NCBI RefSeq assembly: GCF_014493765.1
Contig: NZ_JACTVJ010000011.1
Coordinates: 310,001-374,000, forward strand
Direction: 5' to 3'
DNA length: 64,000 nt
Origin: Streptomyces polyasparticus
GTDB lineage: Bacteria; Actinomycetota; Actinomycetes; Streptomycetales; Streptomycetaceae
A program made the translations under genes and the position numbers. Positions 26,141-34,375 of the stretch are shown piece by piece. The notes under the pieces were generated by a model. That model searched no databases. It was not told the DNA's origin and was given only the letters and a program-made list of their open reading frames with translations. Numbering within the stretch: the stretch's first letter is position 1; the number at the start of each line of letters is the position of its first letter.

Positions 26141-27481
26141 ATGCAGCCCAACACCCTGCTCGACGCCATACTCGACGAGGCCGGGATCTCCCATGCGGGC
26201 CTTGCCGCCCATGTGAACCAGGCCGGAAAGGCCCGGGGTCTCGCGCTGCGGTACGAACACACCGCCGTGGCCCGCTGGTTGAAGGGCCAGCGGCCGCGCG
26301 GCCAGGTGCCCGACCTGATCTGCGAAGTGCTCGCGGCCCGGCTCCAGCGCCCGGTGACCCTCGATGACATCGGCCTCGGTGTGCCCGGCCAGCAGGCGGG
26401 CCCGGCCGCGACCTCGCTGTCCGGATTCGTGGAACGGGCCACTGCCCTGTGGCGGTCCGACATGCAGCAGCGTCCGCATGTGCTCGGCGCGGCCGCTGTC
26501 ACCGGGACGCCGGCCGTGATGCCGGTCTGGGAGTGGGAGAACCCGCCGGAGGACGTGGATGTCTCGCGCGGCGGGCGGCATCAGGTCAGCAAGTCCGATA
26601 TCGCGATGCTGAGTTCGGCCCGGGCGCACTACGAGCAGATGTACCGCAAGACAGGAGGGGTCGCGACCCGCGCCCGTATCGTCGGCTTCCTCAACGCGGA
26701 GGCGGCACCGCTGCTCCGCGGCAGCTACACGGACGCGATGGGGCGTCAACTGCACAGAGCGACCGGCGGCTTGGTGGCGATCGCCGGGATCTGCGCGTAC
26801 GACTCCGACGCCCACGGCCTCGCGCAGCGCTACTTCCATCAGGCGCTCCGGCTCGCGAAAGCGAGCGGGGACAGGGGACTTGGCGCCTATGTGATAGCGC
26901 TGCTCGTCAACCAGTCGCTGTTCATCCGCGAATACCGGCAGGCCGTCGCGTTCGCGGAGGCCGCCCTGAGAGCCGCGGGGCGGCACATCACGCCCGCGCT
27001 CGCCGCCGATCTCTACGCCATGCAGGCCAAGGCGTATGCCCATCTCGGGGACGGCAGCAGCGCGTTGTTCTGCATCCGGCGGGCCGAATCGGCGGCCGAC
27101 CGGATCAGCCCGGGCCATGAACCCGCGGAGACCGGCTATGTGCAGCCGGGCCTGGTGAACGTCCAGGTGGCGGAGGCCCTGCTCAGTCTCGGTGATCTCG
27201 CGGCGGCCCGGATGCACTCGGCCGCGGCCGTGGACACCCCGGCCCATGACCGGGGGCGGGTGCACCGCCTCGCGGTGCTCAGCCAGATCGAGCTGCGGCG
27301 CGGTGAGGCGGAGGCGGCGGTCGCCACGGCCGTCGAAATGGCCCGGCAGGCACGGGGAATGGAGTCCCAGCGGCTCCGCGACCGGCTGCGTGCGGTGCGC
27401 GAGCACCTCGTCCGCAGTGGATGTTCCGGCACCGAAGAAGCTGCCGCGCTCATCGACGGAGCACTGCGCGTACCGCTGTGA
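26141..27481 (+). CDS. HTH/TPR transcriptional regulator (NsdA-like family)
   Basis: 446 residues from ATG 26141, with GGAGGG upstream. The N-terminal ~75 residues resemble an XRE-like DNA-binding region (LLDAILDEAGISHAGLAAHV, TAVARWLKGQRPRGQVPDLI). The rest is helical and TPR-like (YFHQALRLAKASGDRGLGAY, AVAFAEAALRAAGRHI, AAARMHSAAAVDTPAHDRGR). This layout is that of a large Streptomyces family including NsdA, a repressor of differentiation; the assignment is by resemblance. It precedes a NUDIX hydrolase by 66 bp in the same direction. The palindrome at 26073-26091 is a candidate autoregulatory site. Confidence 0.78.
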   Translation: MQPNTLLDAILDEAGISHAGLAAHVNQAGKARGLALRYEHTAVARWLKGQRPRGQVPDLICEVLAARLQRPVTLDDIGLGVPGQQAGPAATSLSGFVERATALWRSDMQQRPHVLGAAAVTGTPAVMPVWEWENPPEDVDVSRGGRHQVSKSDIAMLSSARAHYEQMYRKTGGVATRARIVGFLNAEAAPLLRGSYTDAMGRQLHRATGGLVAIAGICAYDSDAHGLAQRYFHQALRLAKASGDRGLGAYVIALLVNQSLFIREYRQAVAFAEAALRAAGRHITPALAADLYAMQAKAYAHLGDGSSALFCIRRAESAADRISPGHEPAETGYVQPGLVNVQVAEALLSLGDLAAARMHSAAAVDTPAHDRGRVHRLAVLSQIELRRGEAEAAVATAVEMARQARGMESQRLRDRLRAVREHLVRSGCSGTEEAAALIDGALRVPL

Positions 27482-27547
27482 CCCTGAGGGCCTGCCGCAA
27501 GGGTGCGTGCGATATTGCCATCTATCTCGGCGGAAGGTGGCAGAACC

Positions 27548-28078
27548 GTGCAGTGGACGAACCTTTGCGAAAAGACTGTGTACCAAAACCGCTGGTTCCA
27601 GGTGAACTTGGCGGATGTGGAGCTGCCCGACGGGAAGCATCTCGATCACTTCCTGATCCGGCTGCGCCCGGTGGCCGTCGCCACAGTGGTCAATGAGGCC
27701 AATGAAGTCCTCCTCCTGTGGCGGCACCGCTTCATCACGGACAGCTGGGGCTGGGAGCTGGCCGCGGGTGTCGTGGAGGACGGTGAGGACATCGCGGTGG
27801 CAGCCGCGCGTGAGCTGGAGGAGGAGACCGGGTGGCGGCCCGGTCCCCTCCAGCATCTGCTCAGTGTGGAACCCTCCAACGGCCTCACCGACGCCCGGCA
27901 CCACATCTATTGGGCGGACGAGGGGACGTATACGGGCCATCCCGTGGACGACTTCGAGTCGTCACGGCGCGAGTGGGTGCCGCTCAAACTTGTCCCCGAC
28001 ATGGTGGCGCGGGGGGAGGTGCCGGCGGCCAACATGACGGCCGCGCTGCTCATGCTGCACCACCTCCGGCTCGGATAG
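27548..28078 (+). CDS. NUDIX hydrolase
   Basis: 176 residues from GTG 27548, with GGAAGGTGG upstream. The NUDIX box is complete: GVVEDGEDIAVAAARELEEE followed by TGW (G-x5-E-x7-REUxEExGU). The N-terminal LCEKTVYQNRWFQVNLADV and the segment FLIRLRPVAVATVVN resemble ADP-ribose pyrophosphatase-type members. It hydrolyses a nucleoside diphosphate linked to X; substrate unknown. Same direction as, and probably co-transcribed with, the HTH/TPR regulator. The next gene is convergent, on the minus strand. Confidence 0.92.
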   Translation: MQWTNLCEKTVYQNRWFQVNLADVELPDGKHLDHFLIRLRPVAVATVVNEANEVLLLWRHRFITDSWGWELAAGVVEDGEDIAVAAARELEEETGWRPGPLQHLLSVEPSNGLTDARHHIYWADEGTYTGHPVDDFESSRREWVPLKLVPDMVARGEVPAANMTAALLMLHHLRLG

Positions 28079-28109
28079 AACCGGCCACCTGGCGCCAGGA
28101 CGCACCGGG

Positions 28110-28367
28110 CTACCGTCCGAGTGCCTGCCACACGGCCACCACCAGCGCGCCGACCGCGGTCAGCGTCGCGACGGTGGGCAAGGGCCAGCGGCTGTGCTCG
28201 AGTGCGGTGATACGCGTCGTGAGATCGTCGAGTTCCTTGGTGCTCTGTTCGTCGCGCTGGGTGAGGAGCGCCAAATGCCCCTCGATACGGGTGAGTCCCA
28301 CATCGAGGCTGCGGCGCAACTCTGCGTGTTCTTCCTGGACCACGGGATGCTCGGGGTCGGTGGTCAC
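28110..28367 (-). CDS. small coiled-coil protein with C-terminal membrane anchor
   Basis: 85 residues from GTG 28367 with GGGAGAGG upstream on the minus strand; longer in-frame starts lack a ribosome site. Residues 8-62 are charged and heptad-like (VQEEHAELRRSLDVGLTRIE, RDEQSTKELDDLTTRITALE), predicting a coiled coil. Residues 65-82 (LPTVATLTAVGALVVAVW) form a single tail anchor. This resembles short haemolysin-XhlA-like or tail-anchored scaffold proteins, but no family is assigned. A perfect 13-bp inverted repeat lies 37 bp upstream of the start. Confidence 0.75.
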   Translation of the reverse strand: MTTDPEHPVVQEEHAELRRSLDVGLTRIEGHLALLTQRDEQSTKELDDLTTRITALEHSRWPLPTVATLTAVGALVVAVWQALGR

Positions 28368-28404
28368 GAGTCCTCTCCCTCCTGGGCCGTACCTGGCTGG
28401 AAAT

Positions 28405-28441
28405 TGTCCGTGCGCAGCCATCCCTGTTCTGCGCACGGACA
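28405..28441. promoter_or_regulatory. perfect 13-bp inverted repeat upstream of the small anchored protein
   Basis: TGTCCGTGCGCAG (28405-28417) and CTGCGCACGGACA (28429-28441) with an 11-base loop. It lies in the 335-bp divergent gap before a GNAT gene. Possible operator or leader hairpin of the minus-strand gene. Confidence 0.6.
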
Positions 28442-28702
28442 GTAAAGCCGCCTGGTGAGGGGCGCGGGAGCGTGTGCGCGGGGCATATGCGGGCCCAGCT
28501 TTCACACCGGTGCGAATGCTGCGGGCCGGGCTTCCGCAGACCCCCTCCGGACGCGGTGTCCTGGCGTGAATCTGGCCGGAAGGATACGGAGAGTGGCCGA
28601 ATCGGCCGGGAAGGGCAGGGAGGCGGAAGAGGACGGGGAGGAGGCGACGGGCGGAAGAAATTCCGGTTGACGCAAGATCCGTGGGGCGGCTTGGGTGCAG
28701 GC
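28442..28702. other. rest of the divergent gap before the GNAT gene
   Basis: Purine-rich stretch without a supported gene. Near its left end is the palindrome TTTCACAC-CG-GTGCGAAT (28500-28517), similar to the one at 26073-26091. TTGACG at about 28667 could be a -35, but no convincing -10 follows. Confidence 0.45.
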
Positions 28703-29143
28703 ATGTCAGATCTGCGTATCGAGAAGCCTCTGGACGACGCCGCGCTCGCCGACTGGCGGCGCGTGCACAATACGGTCATCCCGACGCATCCGCTCTCCCT
28801 GGCCGACGCCCGGGACCGCGCCGTCCGCCATGTCCTGGAAGTGGCCTACGCGGGAGACGAGTTGGTGGGCTGCAGCACCGTTCGCCCGCCGGTCGACGGC
28901 ACGCGCACGGCGACCGTGATCGCCCGGGTGCTGCCGGGACACCGGCGCAGGGGATACGGAACCGAGCTGTACCGGCGCGGTCTGGCACGGGCCAGGGAGC
29001 TCGGCGCCGAAACAGTGGAGACCGTCGTCCTGTCCTCCAACGAGGACGGGCTCCACTTCGCCGAACGGCAGGGATTCTTCGAGCTGGAGCGGTACACGCT
29101 GCCCGGTGAGCCGGTCGAGTGGGTCGATCTGCGGCTCGCCTGA
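28703..29143 (+). CDS. GNAT-family N-acetyltransferase
   Basis: 146 residues from ATG 28703. GNAT core: AYAGDELVGCSTVRPP, ATVIARVLPGHRRRGYGTEL with the acetyl-CoA loop RRRGYG, then LYRRGLARARELGAETVETV and FAERQGFFELERYTL. Single domain, cytosolic. Substrate unknown. It is convergent with the 3-hydroxyacyl-CoA dehydrogenase gene, with a very long shared terminator between them. Confidence 0.9.
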   Translation: MSDLRIEKPLDDAALADWRRVHNTVIPTHPLSLADARDRAVRHVLEVAYAGDELVGCSTVRPPVDGTRTATVIARVLPGHRRRGYGTELYRRGLARARELGAETVETVVLSSNEDGLHFAERQGFFELERYTLPGEPVEWVDLRLA

Positions 29144-29147
29144 GCCG

Positions 29148-29196
29148 GCCATGCACCGGGCCGCCCTCCGTCACGGAGGGCGGCCCGGTGCATGGC
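29148..29196. terminator. bidirectional terminator, 23-bp stem
   Basis: Arms 29148-29170 and 29174-29196 pair perfectly around a TCA loop. It sits between two convergent genes and so can serve both. It is the longest perfect hairpin I found in the window. Confidence 0.92.
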
Positions 29197-29220
29197 TGCG
29201 TCAGTACGTACGGCGCGGCA

Positions 29221-30099
29221 TCAGTACGTGTAGAACCCCGAGCCCGACTTCCGGCCCAGGCGGCCCGCGTCGACCATGCGCTGGAGCAGCGGGGGAGCGG
29301 CGTACAGGGGCTCCTTGTACTCGGCGTACATGGAGTCGGCGACCGAGTGGACGGTGTCCAGGCCGATCAGGTCCGCGAGCTTCAGCGGACCCATCGGGTG
29401 GGCGCAGCCCATCTCCATGCCGTTGTCGATGTCCTCGCGGCTGGCGATGCCCGACTCGAACATCCGGATCGCGGAGAGCAGATACGGGATGAGCAGGGCG
29501 TTGACCACGAAGCCCGAGCGGTCCTGGGCGCGGATGGCGTGCTTGCCGAGCACCTTCTCGACCGCGACCTGGGCGCGCGCGAGCGTGCCCTCGGAGGTGG
29601 TGAGTGCGGGGATCAGCTCGACGAGCTGCTGCACGGGCGCCGGGTTGAAGAAGTGGATGCCGATGACCTGGTCGGGACGCGAGGTCGCGACGGCGAGCTT
29701 CACCAGCGGGATGGAGGAGGTGTTCGAGGCGAGGATCGCGTCGGGGCGGGTCACCACCTGGTCGAGCACCTGGAAGATCTCCGTCTTCACCTGCTCGTTC
29801 TCCACCACGGCCTCGATCACGAGGTCACGGTCGGCGAACTCGCCGAGGTCCGTGGTGAAGGTCAGACGCGCCAGCGTGGCGTCCCGCTCCTCCTCGCTGA
29901 TCTTGCCGCGCTCGGCGGCCTTCGCGAGGGAGTTGTGCAGCCGGGTACGGCCGATCTCCAGGGCCTCGCCGGTGGTCTCGGCGACCTTGACCTCCAGGCC
30001 GGCGCGGGCGCAGACCTCTGCGATGCCCGCTCCCATCTGGCCGCAGCCGACGACTCCGACGCGCGCGATGTCGGCCGTGCCCAATGCAACGTCTGTCAC
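29221..30099 (-). CDS. 3-hydroxybutyryl-CoA / 3-hydroxyacyl-CoA dehydrogenase
   Basis: 292 residues from GTG 30099, with AAAGGGA upstream; the frame stays open upstream but without coding character. Rossmann motif VGVVGCGQMGAGIAEVCARA near residue 15; catalytic region SNTSSIPLVKLAVA and GIHFFNPAPVQQLVELIPAL (His in HFFNP); C-terminal helical dimerisation domain with GFVVNALLIPYLLSAIRM and KSGSGFYTY at the end. Oxidises (S)-3-hydroxyacyl-CoA with NAD or makes 3-hydroxybutyryl-CoA from acetoacetyl-CoA. No thiolase or crotonase is adjacent. Confidence 0.95.
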   Translation of the reverse strand: MTDVALGTADIARVGVVGCGQMGAGIAEVCARAGLEVKVAETTGEALEIGRTRLHNSLAKAAERGKISEEERDATLARLTFTTDLGEFADRDLVIEAVVENEQVKTEIFQVLDQVVTRPDAILASNTSSIPLVKLAVATSRPDQVIGIHFFNPAPVQQLVELIPALTTSEGTLARAQVAVEKVLGKHAIRAQDRSGFVVNALLIPYLLSAIRMFESGIASREDIDNGMEMGCAHPMGPLKLADLIGLDTVHSVADSMYAEYKEPLYAAPPLLQRMVDAGRLGRKSGSGFYTY

Positions 30100-30312
30100 A
30101 TCGTCCCTTTCGTGCTCCGGGTCGGCAGGCCGCCCGATCGACTTCTCTTGAATTCGTCCAGCCGGGCCGATGGATGTTCGGCACCTGCCCCGATGTACCG
30201 ACGTTACTCCGCGTTCACTGGTGCACAGTCCGCCGGGGCGGCATGCTGTGGCACGTCCCACGGGACAACAGGTGCTGTCCGGTAGTTCCGGGCAAAGCGA
30301 ACAATTCGATAC

Positions 30313-31557
30313 ATGAGGTGGCATACGTTGCGTATGACGCGCAGGAGTTTCACGGTGGCCGGTGCCGCGGCGCTCTTCGGGACGGGGCTCGCGGGGGACG
30401 CCGCGGCGGTCGACGGCAGGGCCCCGAGGGGCCGCAGGCCCCGTAATACGGCCTTCCGCGGGATGTGGATCGCCAGCGTCGCCAACCGTGACTGGCCCTC
30501 GAAGCCCGGGCTGCCCGCCGAGACCCAGCGCGCCGAGCTGCTCGCGTATCTCGACGAGGCGGTACGCCGACGGCTGAACACCGTGATCCTGCAGGTGAGG
30601 CCCACGGCGGACGCCCTGTGGCCCTCCGACTTCGAGCCGTGGTCGGCCTACCTCACCGGAGTCCAGGGCAAGGACCCGGGCTGGGACCCGCTGGGTACCG
30701 CGGTCCTCGAGGCGCACCGGCGCGGCCTCGAACTGCACGCCTGGTTCAACCCGTACCGCGTCGCCGGCCACGCAGACCCCTCACTGCTCTCGCCCGACCA
30801 CCCGGCGCGCAAGAACCCCGACTGGCTCGTGCCGTACGGCGGGAAGCTCTACTACAACCCGGGGCTGCCCGAGGTCCGCTCGTTCGTGATGCGGGCGATG
30901 CTCGACGCCGTGCGCAAATACCCCATCGACGCCGTGCACTGGGACGACTACTTCTATCCGTATCCGGTCGCCGGCGAGACCTTCGACGACGGCGCGGCCT
31001 TCGAGCGCTACGGGGCGGGCTTCGCGGACCGTGCGGCCTGGCGGCGGGACAACACGGACCAGCTCGTACGGGGCATGGCCGCGGCGATTCCGAAGGCGCG
31101 CAAGGGTGTGCAGTTCGGGATCAGCCCGTTCGGCGTGTGGCGCAACAAGGCGACGGATCCGCTGGGTTCGGACACCACCGCAGGCGTGCAGACCTACGAC
31201 GATCTGCACGCCGACGTCCGTAAGTGGATCAAGCGCAACTGGATCGACTACGTCGTGCCCCAGCTCTACTGGAACATGGGCTTCGCGCCCGCCGACTACG
31301 CGAAGCTCGTGCCGTGGTGGGCCGACGCGGTCGCGGGCACGGATGTCGACCTGTATCTGGGCGAGGCCCTCTACAAGGCGGGCGATCCCGCGCAGCCCGC
31401 ACCCTGGCAGGACCCCGCCGAGCTGTCCCGGCATCTGTCGTACGCGGGAAAGCACCGGCAGGTGCGCGGGCATGTGTACTTCGCGGCGCGTGAGGTGGTG
31501 GCCGACCCGATCGGGGCGATGGCGCGGGTCGTGGCCGACCACTACACGTTGCGCTGA
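30313..31557 (+). CDS. exported family 10 glycosylhydrolase (GHL10/DUF187)
   Basis: 414 residues from ATG 30313; ATG 30334 is an alternative, giving MTRRSFTVAGAAALFGTG, a twin-arginine (RRSF) signal. The body is the GHL10 barrel: FRGMWIASVANRDWP, RRLNTVILQVRPTADALWPS, LELHAWFNPYRVAGH, YPIDAVHWDDYFYPYPV, WIDYVVPQLYWNMGF. These proteins are secreted or lipid-linked and thought to act on glycans of the envelope; the substrate is unproven for the family. It diverges from the dehydrogenase gene with a 213-bp gap. Confidence 0.9.
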   Translation: MRWHTLRMTRRSFTVAGAAALFGTGLAGDAAAVDGRAPRGRRPRNTAFRGMWIASVANRDWPSKPGLPAETQRAELLAYLDEAVRRRLNTVILQVRPTADALWPSDFEPWSAYLTGVQGKDPGWDPLGTAVLEAHRRGLELHAWFNPYRVAGHADPSLLSPDHPARKNPDWLVPYGGKLYYNPGLPEVRSFVMRAMLDAVRKYPIDAVHWDDYFYPYPVAGETFDDGAAFERYGAGFADRAAWRRDNTDQLVRGMAAAIPKARKGVQFGISPFGVWRNKATDPLGSDTTAGVQTYDDLHADVRKWIKRNWIDYVVPQLYWNMGFAPADYAKLVPWWADAVAGTDVDLYLGEALYKAGDPAQPAPWQDPAELSRHLSYAGKHRQVRGHVYFAAREVVADPIGAMARVVADHYTLR

Positions 31558-31601
31558 GGTCCTGGGTCCTGGCTGGGTCCGTCGCCGGGCTCGCGGCTGC
31601 G

Positions 31602-31793
31602 TCAGTCGCGGGCCCTGTGGCGGACGACCGTGTCCGGGCCCGGTGACATCAGCGTCTCGTGTCCGTCCTCGAAGCGGACCCGGAACGGGGGAGAGCCGTC
31701 CGGGCCGAGCACTTCGATGACCTCGGCGACCCGGTCCTGCTGCCCGACGACCCTGCCGTGCACCAGCAGCTTGTCGCCCACACGTGCGTGCAT
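31602..31793 (-). CDS. DUF1918 small protein
   Basis: 63 residues from ATG 31793 with GGAGGTCAC upstream. It matches DUF1918 throughout: MHARVGDKLLVHGRVVGQQD, AEVIEVLGPDGSPPFRVRF, EDGHETLMSPGPDTVVRH. An SH3-like beta barrel is expected. Role unknown; common as a single small gene in actinobacteria. Confidence 0.93.
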   Translation of the reverse strand: MHARVGDKLLVHGRVVGQQDRVAEVIEVLGPDGSPPFRVRFEDGHETLMSPGPDTVVRHRARD

Positions 31794-31905
31794 CGGGAGT
31801 GACCTCCTCGCCTTGCCGGGGAGCGGCGATCCGTGGCCGTAAGTCTACGGCGGGCAGCCCGAGTTGGGACCCGCGCGAACCGGCCGGGGACCGCCGGCCG
31901 CCGGC

Positions 31906-32865
31906 TCAGCCGCGGGCCCGCTGGGTCACCGCGATGCAGATGAGGACGGCCACGGCGGTCAGCGGCGCGGCCGCCGTCATGGACTCGCCGAGCAGCGAGA
32001 CCGACCACACCAGCGTGAGCAGCGGCTGGGCGAGCTGCAGCTGGCTGGCCTTGGGGATGCCGATGGCGGCCATGCCCCGGTACCAGACGACCAGACCGAC
32101 GAACTGTGAACCCGCCGCCACCCAGAGCAGGCCGGTGACGGCCTTGGCCGTCAACTCCCAGGGCTCGTACGAGAGAGCCACCGCGGACGCGGGCAGCGCG
32201 AGCGGCAGACAGGCGACAAGGGCCCAGCCGATGACCTGCCAGCCCGGCATCACCTTGGCGAGCCGGCCGCCTTCCGTGTACCCGGCGGCGCAGACCAACA
32301 GGGCGCCGAACAGATAGAGATCGGCGGTGGTGAGGGCGCCGCCGCTCTGCTGCACCGTGAACGCGATCACCGCGGCGGCGCCCAGGCAGGCCGCCGTCCA
32401 GAAGGTGCGCGAGGGGCGGGCCCCCGTGCGCAGGGCCGACATGGCGGCCGTGGTCAGGGGAAGCAGTCCCACGACGACCGCGGCGTGCGAGGTCGTGGAG
32501 GTCTGCAGGGCGAGCGTGGTGAGCAGCGGGAAACCGATCACGACACCGGCCGCGACGACCGCGAGGGAGAACCAGTGCTCACGGGCCGGCGGCTTGATGC
32601 GCAGCACGAGCAGACAGCCGCCGGCGATGAGTCCGGCGAGCGCCATCCGCACGGAGACCAGCGACCAGGGACCGAAACCGTCAAGTCCCCATGCGGTGGC
32701 GGGGAACGTGAGGGAGAAGGCGGTGACTCCGGCGGCGGCGAGCAGGATGCCGGTACGGGTGGAGTCGCGGCCGGTGCCCGTGCTGGTGGCCGGGCCGGTG
32801 CTCGTGAGCGGGCGGGTGTTGACCGCTATCGCGGTTGGGCGAGTAGCGCTATCCTGTGCTGTCAT
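31906..32865 (-). CDS. EamA-family (DMT) exporter
   Basis: 319 residues from ATG 32865. Ten hydrophobic segments in two EamA repeats (LLAAAGVTAFSLTFPATAWG ... VVGLLPLTTAAMSALR; LFGALLVCAAGYTEGG ... LTAVAVLICIAVTQ) mark a drug/metabolite transporter. The N-terminal ~40 residues are polar and TSTGPATSTGTG-like. The start shares the four bases CATG with the divergent MocR gene and has no ribosome site, so the message is probably leaderless. The divergent MocR-type regulator likely controls it. Substrate unknown; amino acids are common for this pairing. Confidence 0.9.
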   Translation of the reverse strand: MTAQDSATRPTAIAVNTRPLTSTGPATSTGTGRDSTRTGILLAAAGVTAFSLTFPATAWGLDGFGPWSLVSVRMALAGLIAGGCLLVLRIKPPAREHWFSLAVVAAGVVIGFPLLTTLALQTSTTSHAAVVVGLLPLTTAAMSALRTGARPSRTFWTAACLGAAAVIAFTVQQSGGALTTADLYLFGALLVCAAGYTEGGRLAKVMPGWQVIGWALVACLPLALPASAVALSYEPWELTAKAVTGLLWVAAGSQFVGLVVWYRGMAAIGIPKASQLQLAQPLLTLVWSVSLLGESMTAAAPLTAVAVLICIAVTQRARG

Positions 32866-32876
32866 GCAAGAGCGTA
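32850..32876. promoter_or_regulatory. overlapping face-to-face promoters and start codons
   Basis: For the rightward gene, TATCCT (32850-32855) is a -10 placed nine bases before ATG 32864. For the leftward gene, TACGCT on the minus strand (32871-32876) is placed six bases before ATG 32865. Both start codons lie in CATG (32863-32866), so each promoter lies in the other gene's coding sequence. Confidence 0.6.
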
Positions 32877-34318
32877 GCAGTGTGGGGGAATTGGCGAACA
32901 GCCTGCGAGGAGAGCTTCATCGCTACTCGCCCGGTGGAAAGCTCCCGTCCAGCCGGATGCTGGTGGAGCGCTACCGTGTGAGCCCGGTGACCGTCTCGCG
33001 GGCCTTGGCGCAGCTGGCGGCCGAGGGGCTCGTGGTGACCCGGCCGGGCGCGGGCGCGTTCCGTGCCGAGCTGCGGACCGCTACCCAGTCGTCGGGTGAC
33101 ACCTCCTGGCAGGAGGTCACGCTCAGCGCGCAGGCGGCCGCCGAGCCGCGCAGCGTGGACGCCTCGGGAGTGCTTGCCTGTCTGGCCCAACCGCCCACCG
33201 GGGTGATCGAGTTCAACAGCGGCTATCTGCATCCCTCGCTCCAGCCCGAGCAGGCGCTCGCGGCGGCGCTCGGCCGTGCCGGACGCCGGCCCGGTGCGTG
33301 GGGCAGGCCGCCCATGGACGGGCTGCCCGAGCTGCGGGAGTGGTTCGCGCGCGGCTGCGGCGGCGCCGTCACCGCCTCCGACGTGCTGATCACCTCCGGC
33401 GGCCAGACCGCGCTGACCACCGCCCTGCGCGGTCTTGCCGCGCCCGGCACTCCGGTTCTGGTCGAGTCGCCCACGTATCCCGGTCTGATCGCCATCGCCC
33501 GCGCCGCCGGGCTGCGTCCCGTGCCGGTGCCGGTGGACACCGACGGGGTGCGGCCCGAGCTGCTCGCGGACGCGTTCCGGGCGACGGGCGCGAAGGTCTT
33601 CGTCTGCCAGCCGCTGTTCCAGAATCCGACGGGAGCGGTGCTCTCGGCGGCGCGGCGGCCCGAAGTGGTGCGTACGGCACGGGAGTTCGGTGCCTTCGTC
33701 ATCGAGGACGACTTCGTGCGCCGGCTCGCGCACGACGACAGCGGTCCGCTGCCGCCGCCGATGATCGCCTCGGACCCCGACGGGGTCGTGGTCCATGTCT
33801 GCTCCCTCACGAAGGCGACCTCGCCCTCGCTGCGGGTGGCCGCCCTCGTGGCCCGCGGTCCGGTACTCGAGCGGCTGCGCGCCATCCAGATCGTCGACCA
33901 CTTCTTCGTCCCCCGCCCGCTCCAGGAGGCCACGCTCGAACTGGTCGGTGCGCCCGCCTGGAGCCGTCATCTGCGCAATGTGGCCACGGAGTTGCGGACC
34001 CGCCGCGACCTGATGGCCACGGCGCTCCTGCGGGACCTGCCCGAGCTCGATCTGCCGCACATCCCGACCGGCGGCTACCACCTCTGGCTGCGTCTGCCGG
34101 ACGGCGCGTACGGCCGTGGCGGGGCCGCAGCCGAGTCCGCGCTCGCCTCCGCCGCACTGCGCGCGGGTGTCGCGATCACGCCCGGCCGCCCCTACTTCAG
34201 TGCCGAACCGCCCGCCGGATATGTCCGGTTGAGCTTCGCGGGGCTCGCGGGTGAGGCGGAGATCACAGAAGGGGTGCGCAGGCTGCGCGCCGCCTGGGAC
34301 GAGGTGCTCGGAGGGTGA
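32864..34318 (+). CDS. MocR-type regulator: GntR HTH fused to PLP aminotransferase domain
   Basis: 484 residues from ATG 32864. Residues 1-75 form a GntR winged HTH (GELHRYSPGGKLPSSRMLVE, RYRVSPVTVSRALAQLAAEG). After a linker, a fold-type I aminotransferase domain: VLITSGGQTALTTALRGLA, VESPTYPGLIAIARAAGL, VCQPLFQNPTGAVLSAARR, IEDDFVRRLAHDD, and the PLP lysine in CSLTKATSPSLRVAAL. MocR proteins sense PLP or amino compounds. Divergent from an EamA exporter, its probable target. The likely leaderless start is explained under the shared promoter. Confidence 0.93.
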   Translation: MQERSSVGELANSLRGELHRYSPGGKLPSSRMLVERYRVSPVTVSRALAQLAAEGLVVTRPGAGAFRAELRTATQSSGDTSWQEVTLSAQAAAEPRSVDASGVLACLAQPPTGVIEFNSGYLHPSLQPEQALAAALGRAGRRPGAWGRPPMDGLPELREWFARGCGGAVTASDVLITSGGQTALTTALRGLAAPGTPVLVESPTYPGLIAIARAAGLRPVPVPVDTDGVRPELLADAFRATGAKVFVCQPLFQNPTGAVLSAARRPEVVRTAREFGAFVIEDDFVRRLAHDDSGPLPPPMIASDPDGVVVHVCSLTKATSPSLRVAALVARGPVLERLRAIQIVDHFFVPRPLQEATLELVGAPAWSRHLRNVATELRTRRDLMATALLRDLPELDLPHIPTGGYHLWLRLPDGAYGRGGAAAESALASAALRAGVAITPGRPYFSAEPPAGYVRLSFAGLAGEAEITEGVRRLRAAWDEVLGG

Positions 34319-34375
34319 CCGCCGGGCGGGGAATCGGCTGGCCGGAAGGGGGCCCGCGGTGCGAGCCTCATGGTC

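Noticed and set aside
30100-30771. Upstream extension of the 3-hydroxyacyl-CoA dehydrogenase frame
   Set aside because: It runs opposite the start of the glycosylhydrolase gene, and the GTG at 30099 has a good ribosome site and fits the family N-terminus.
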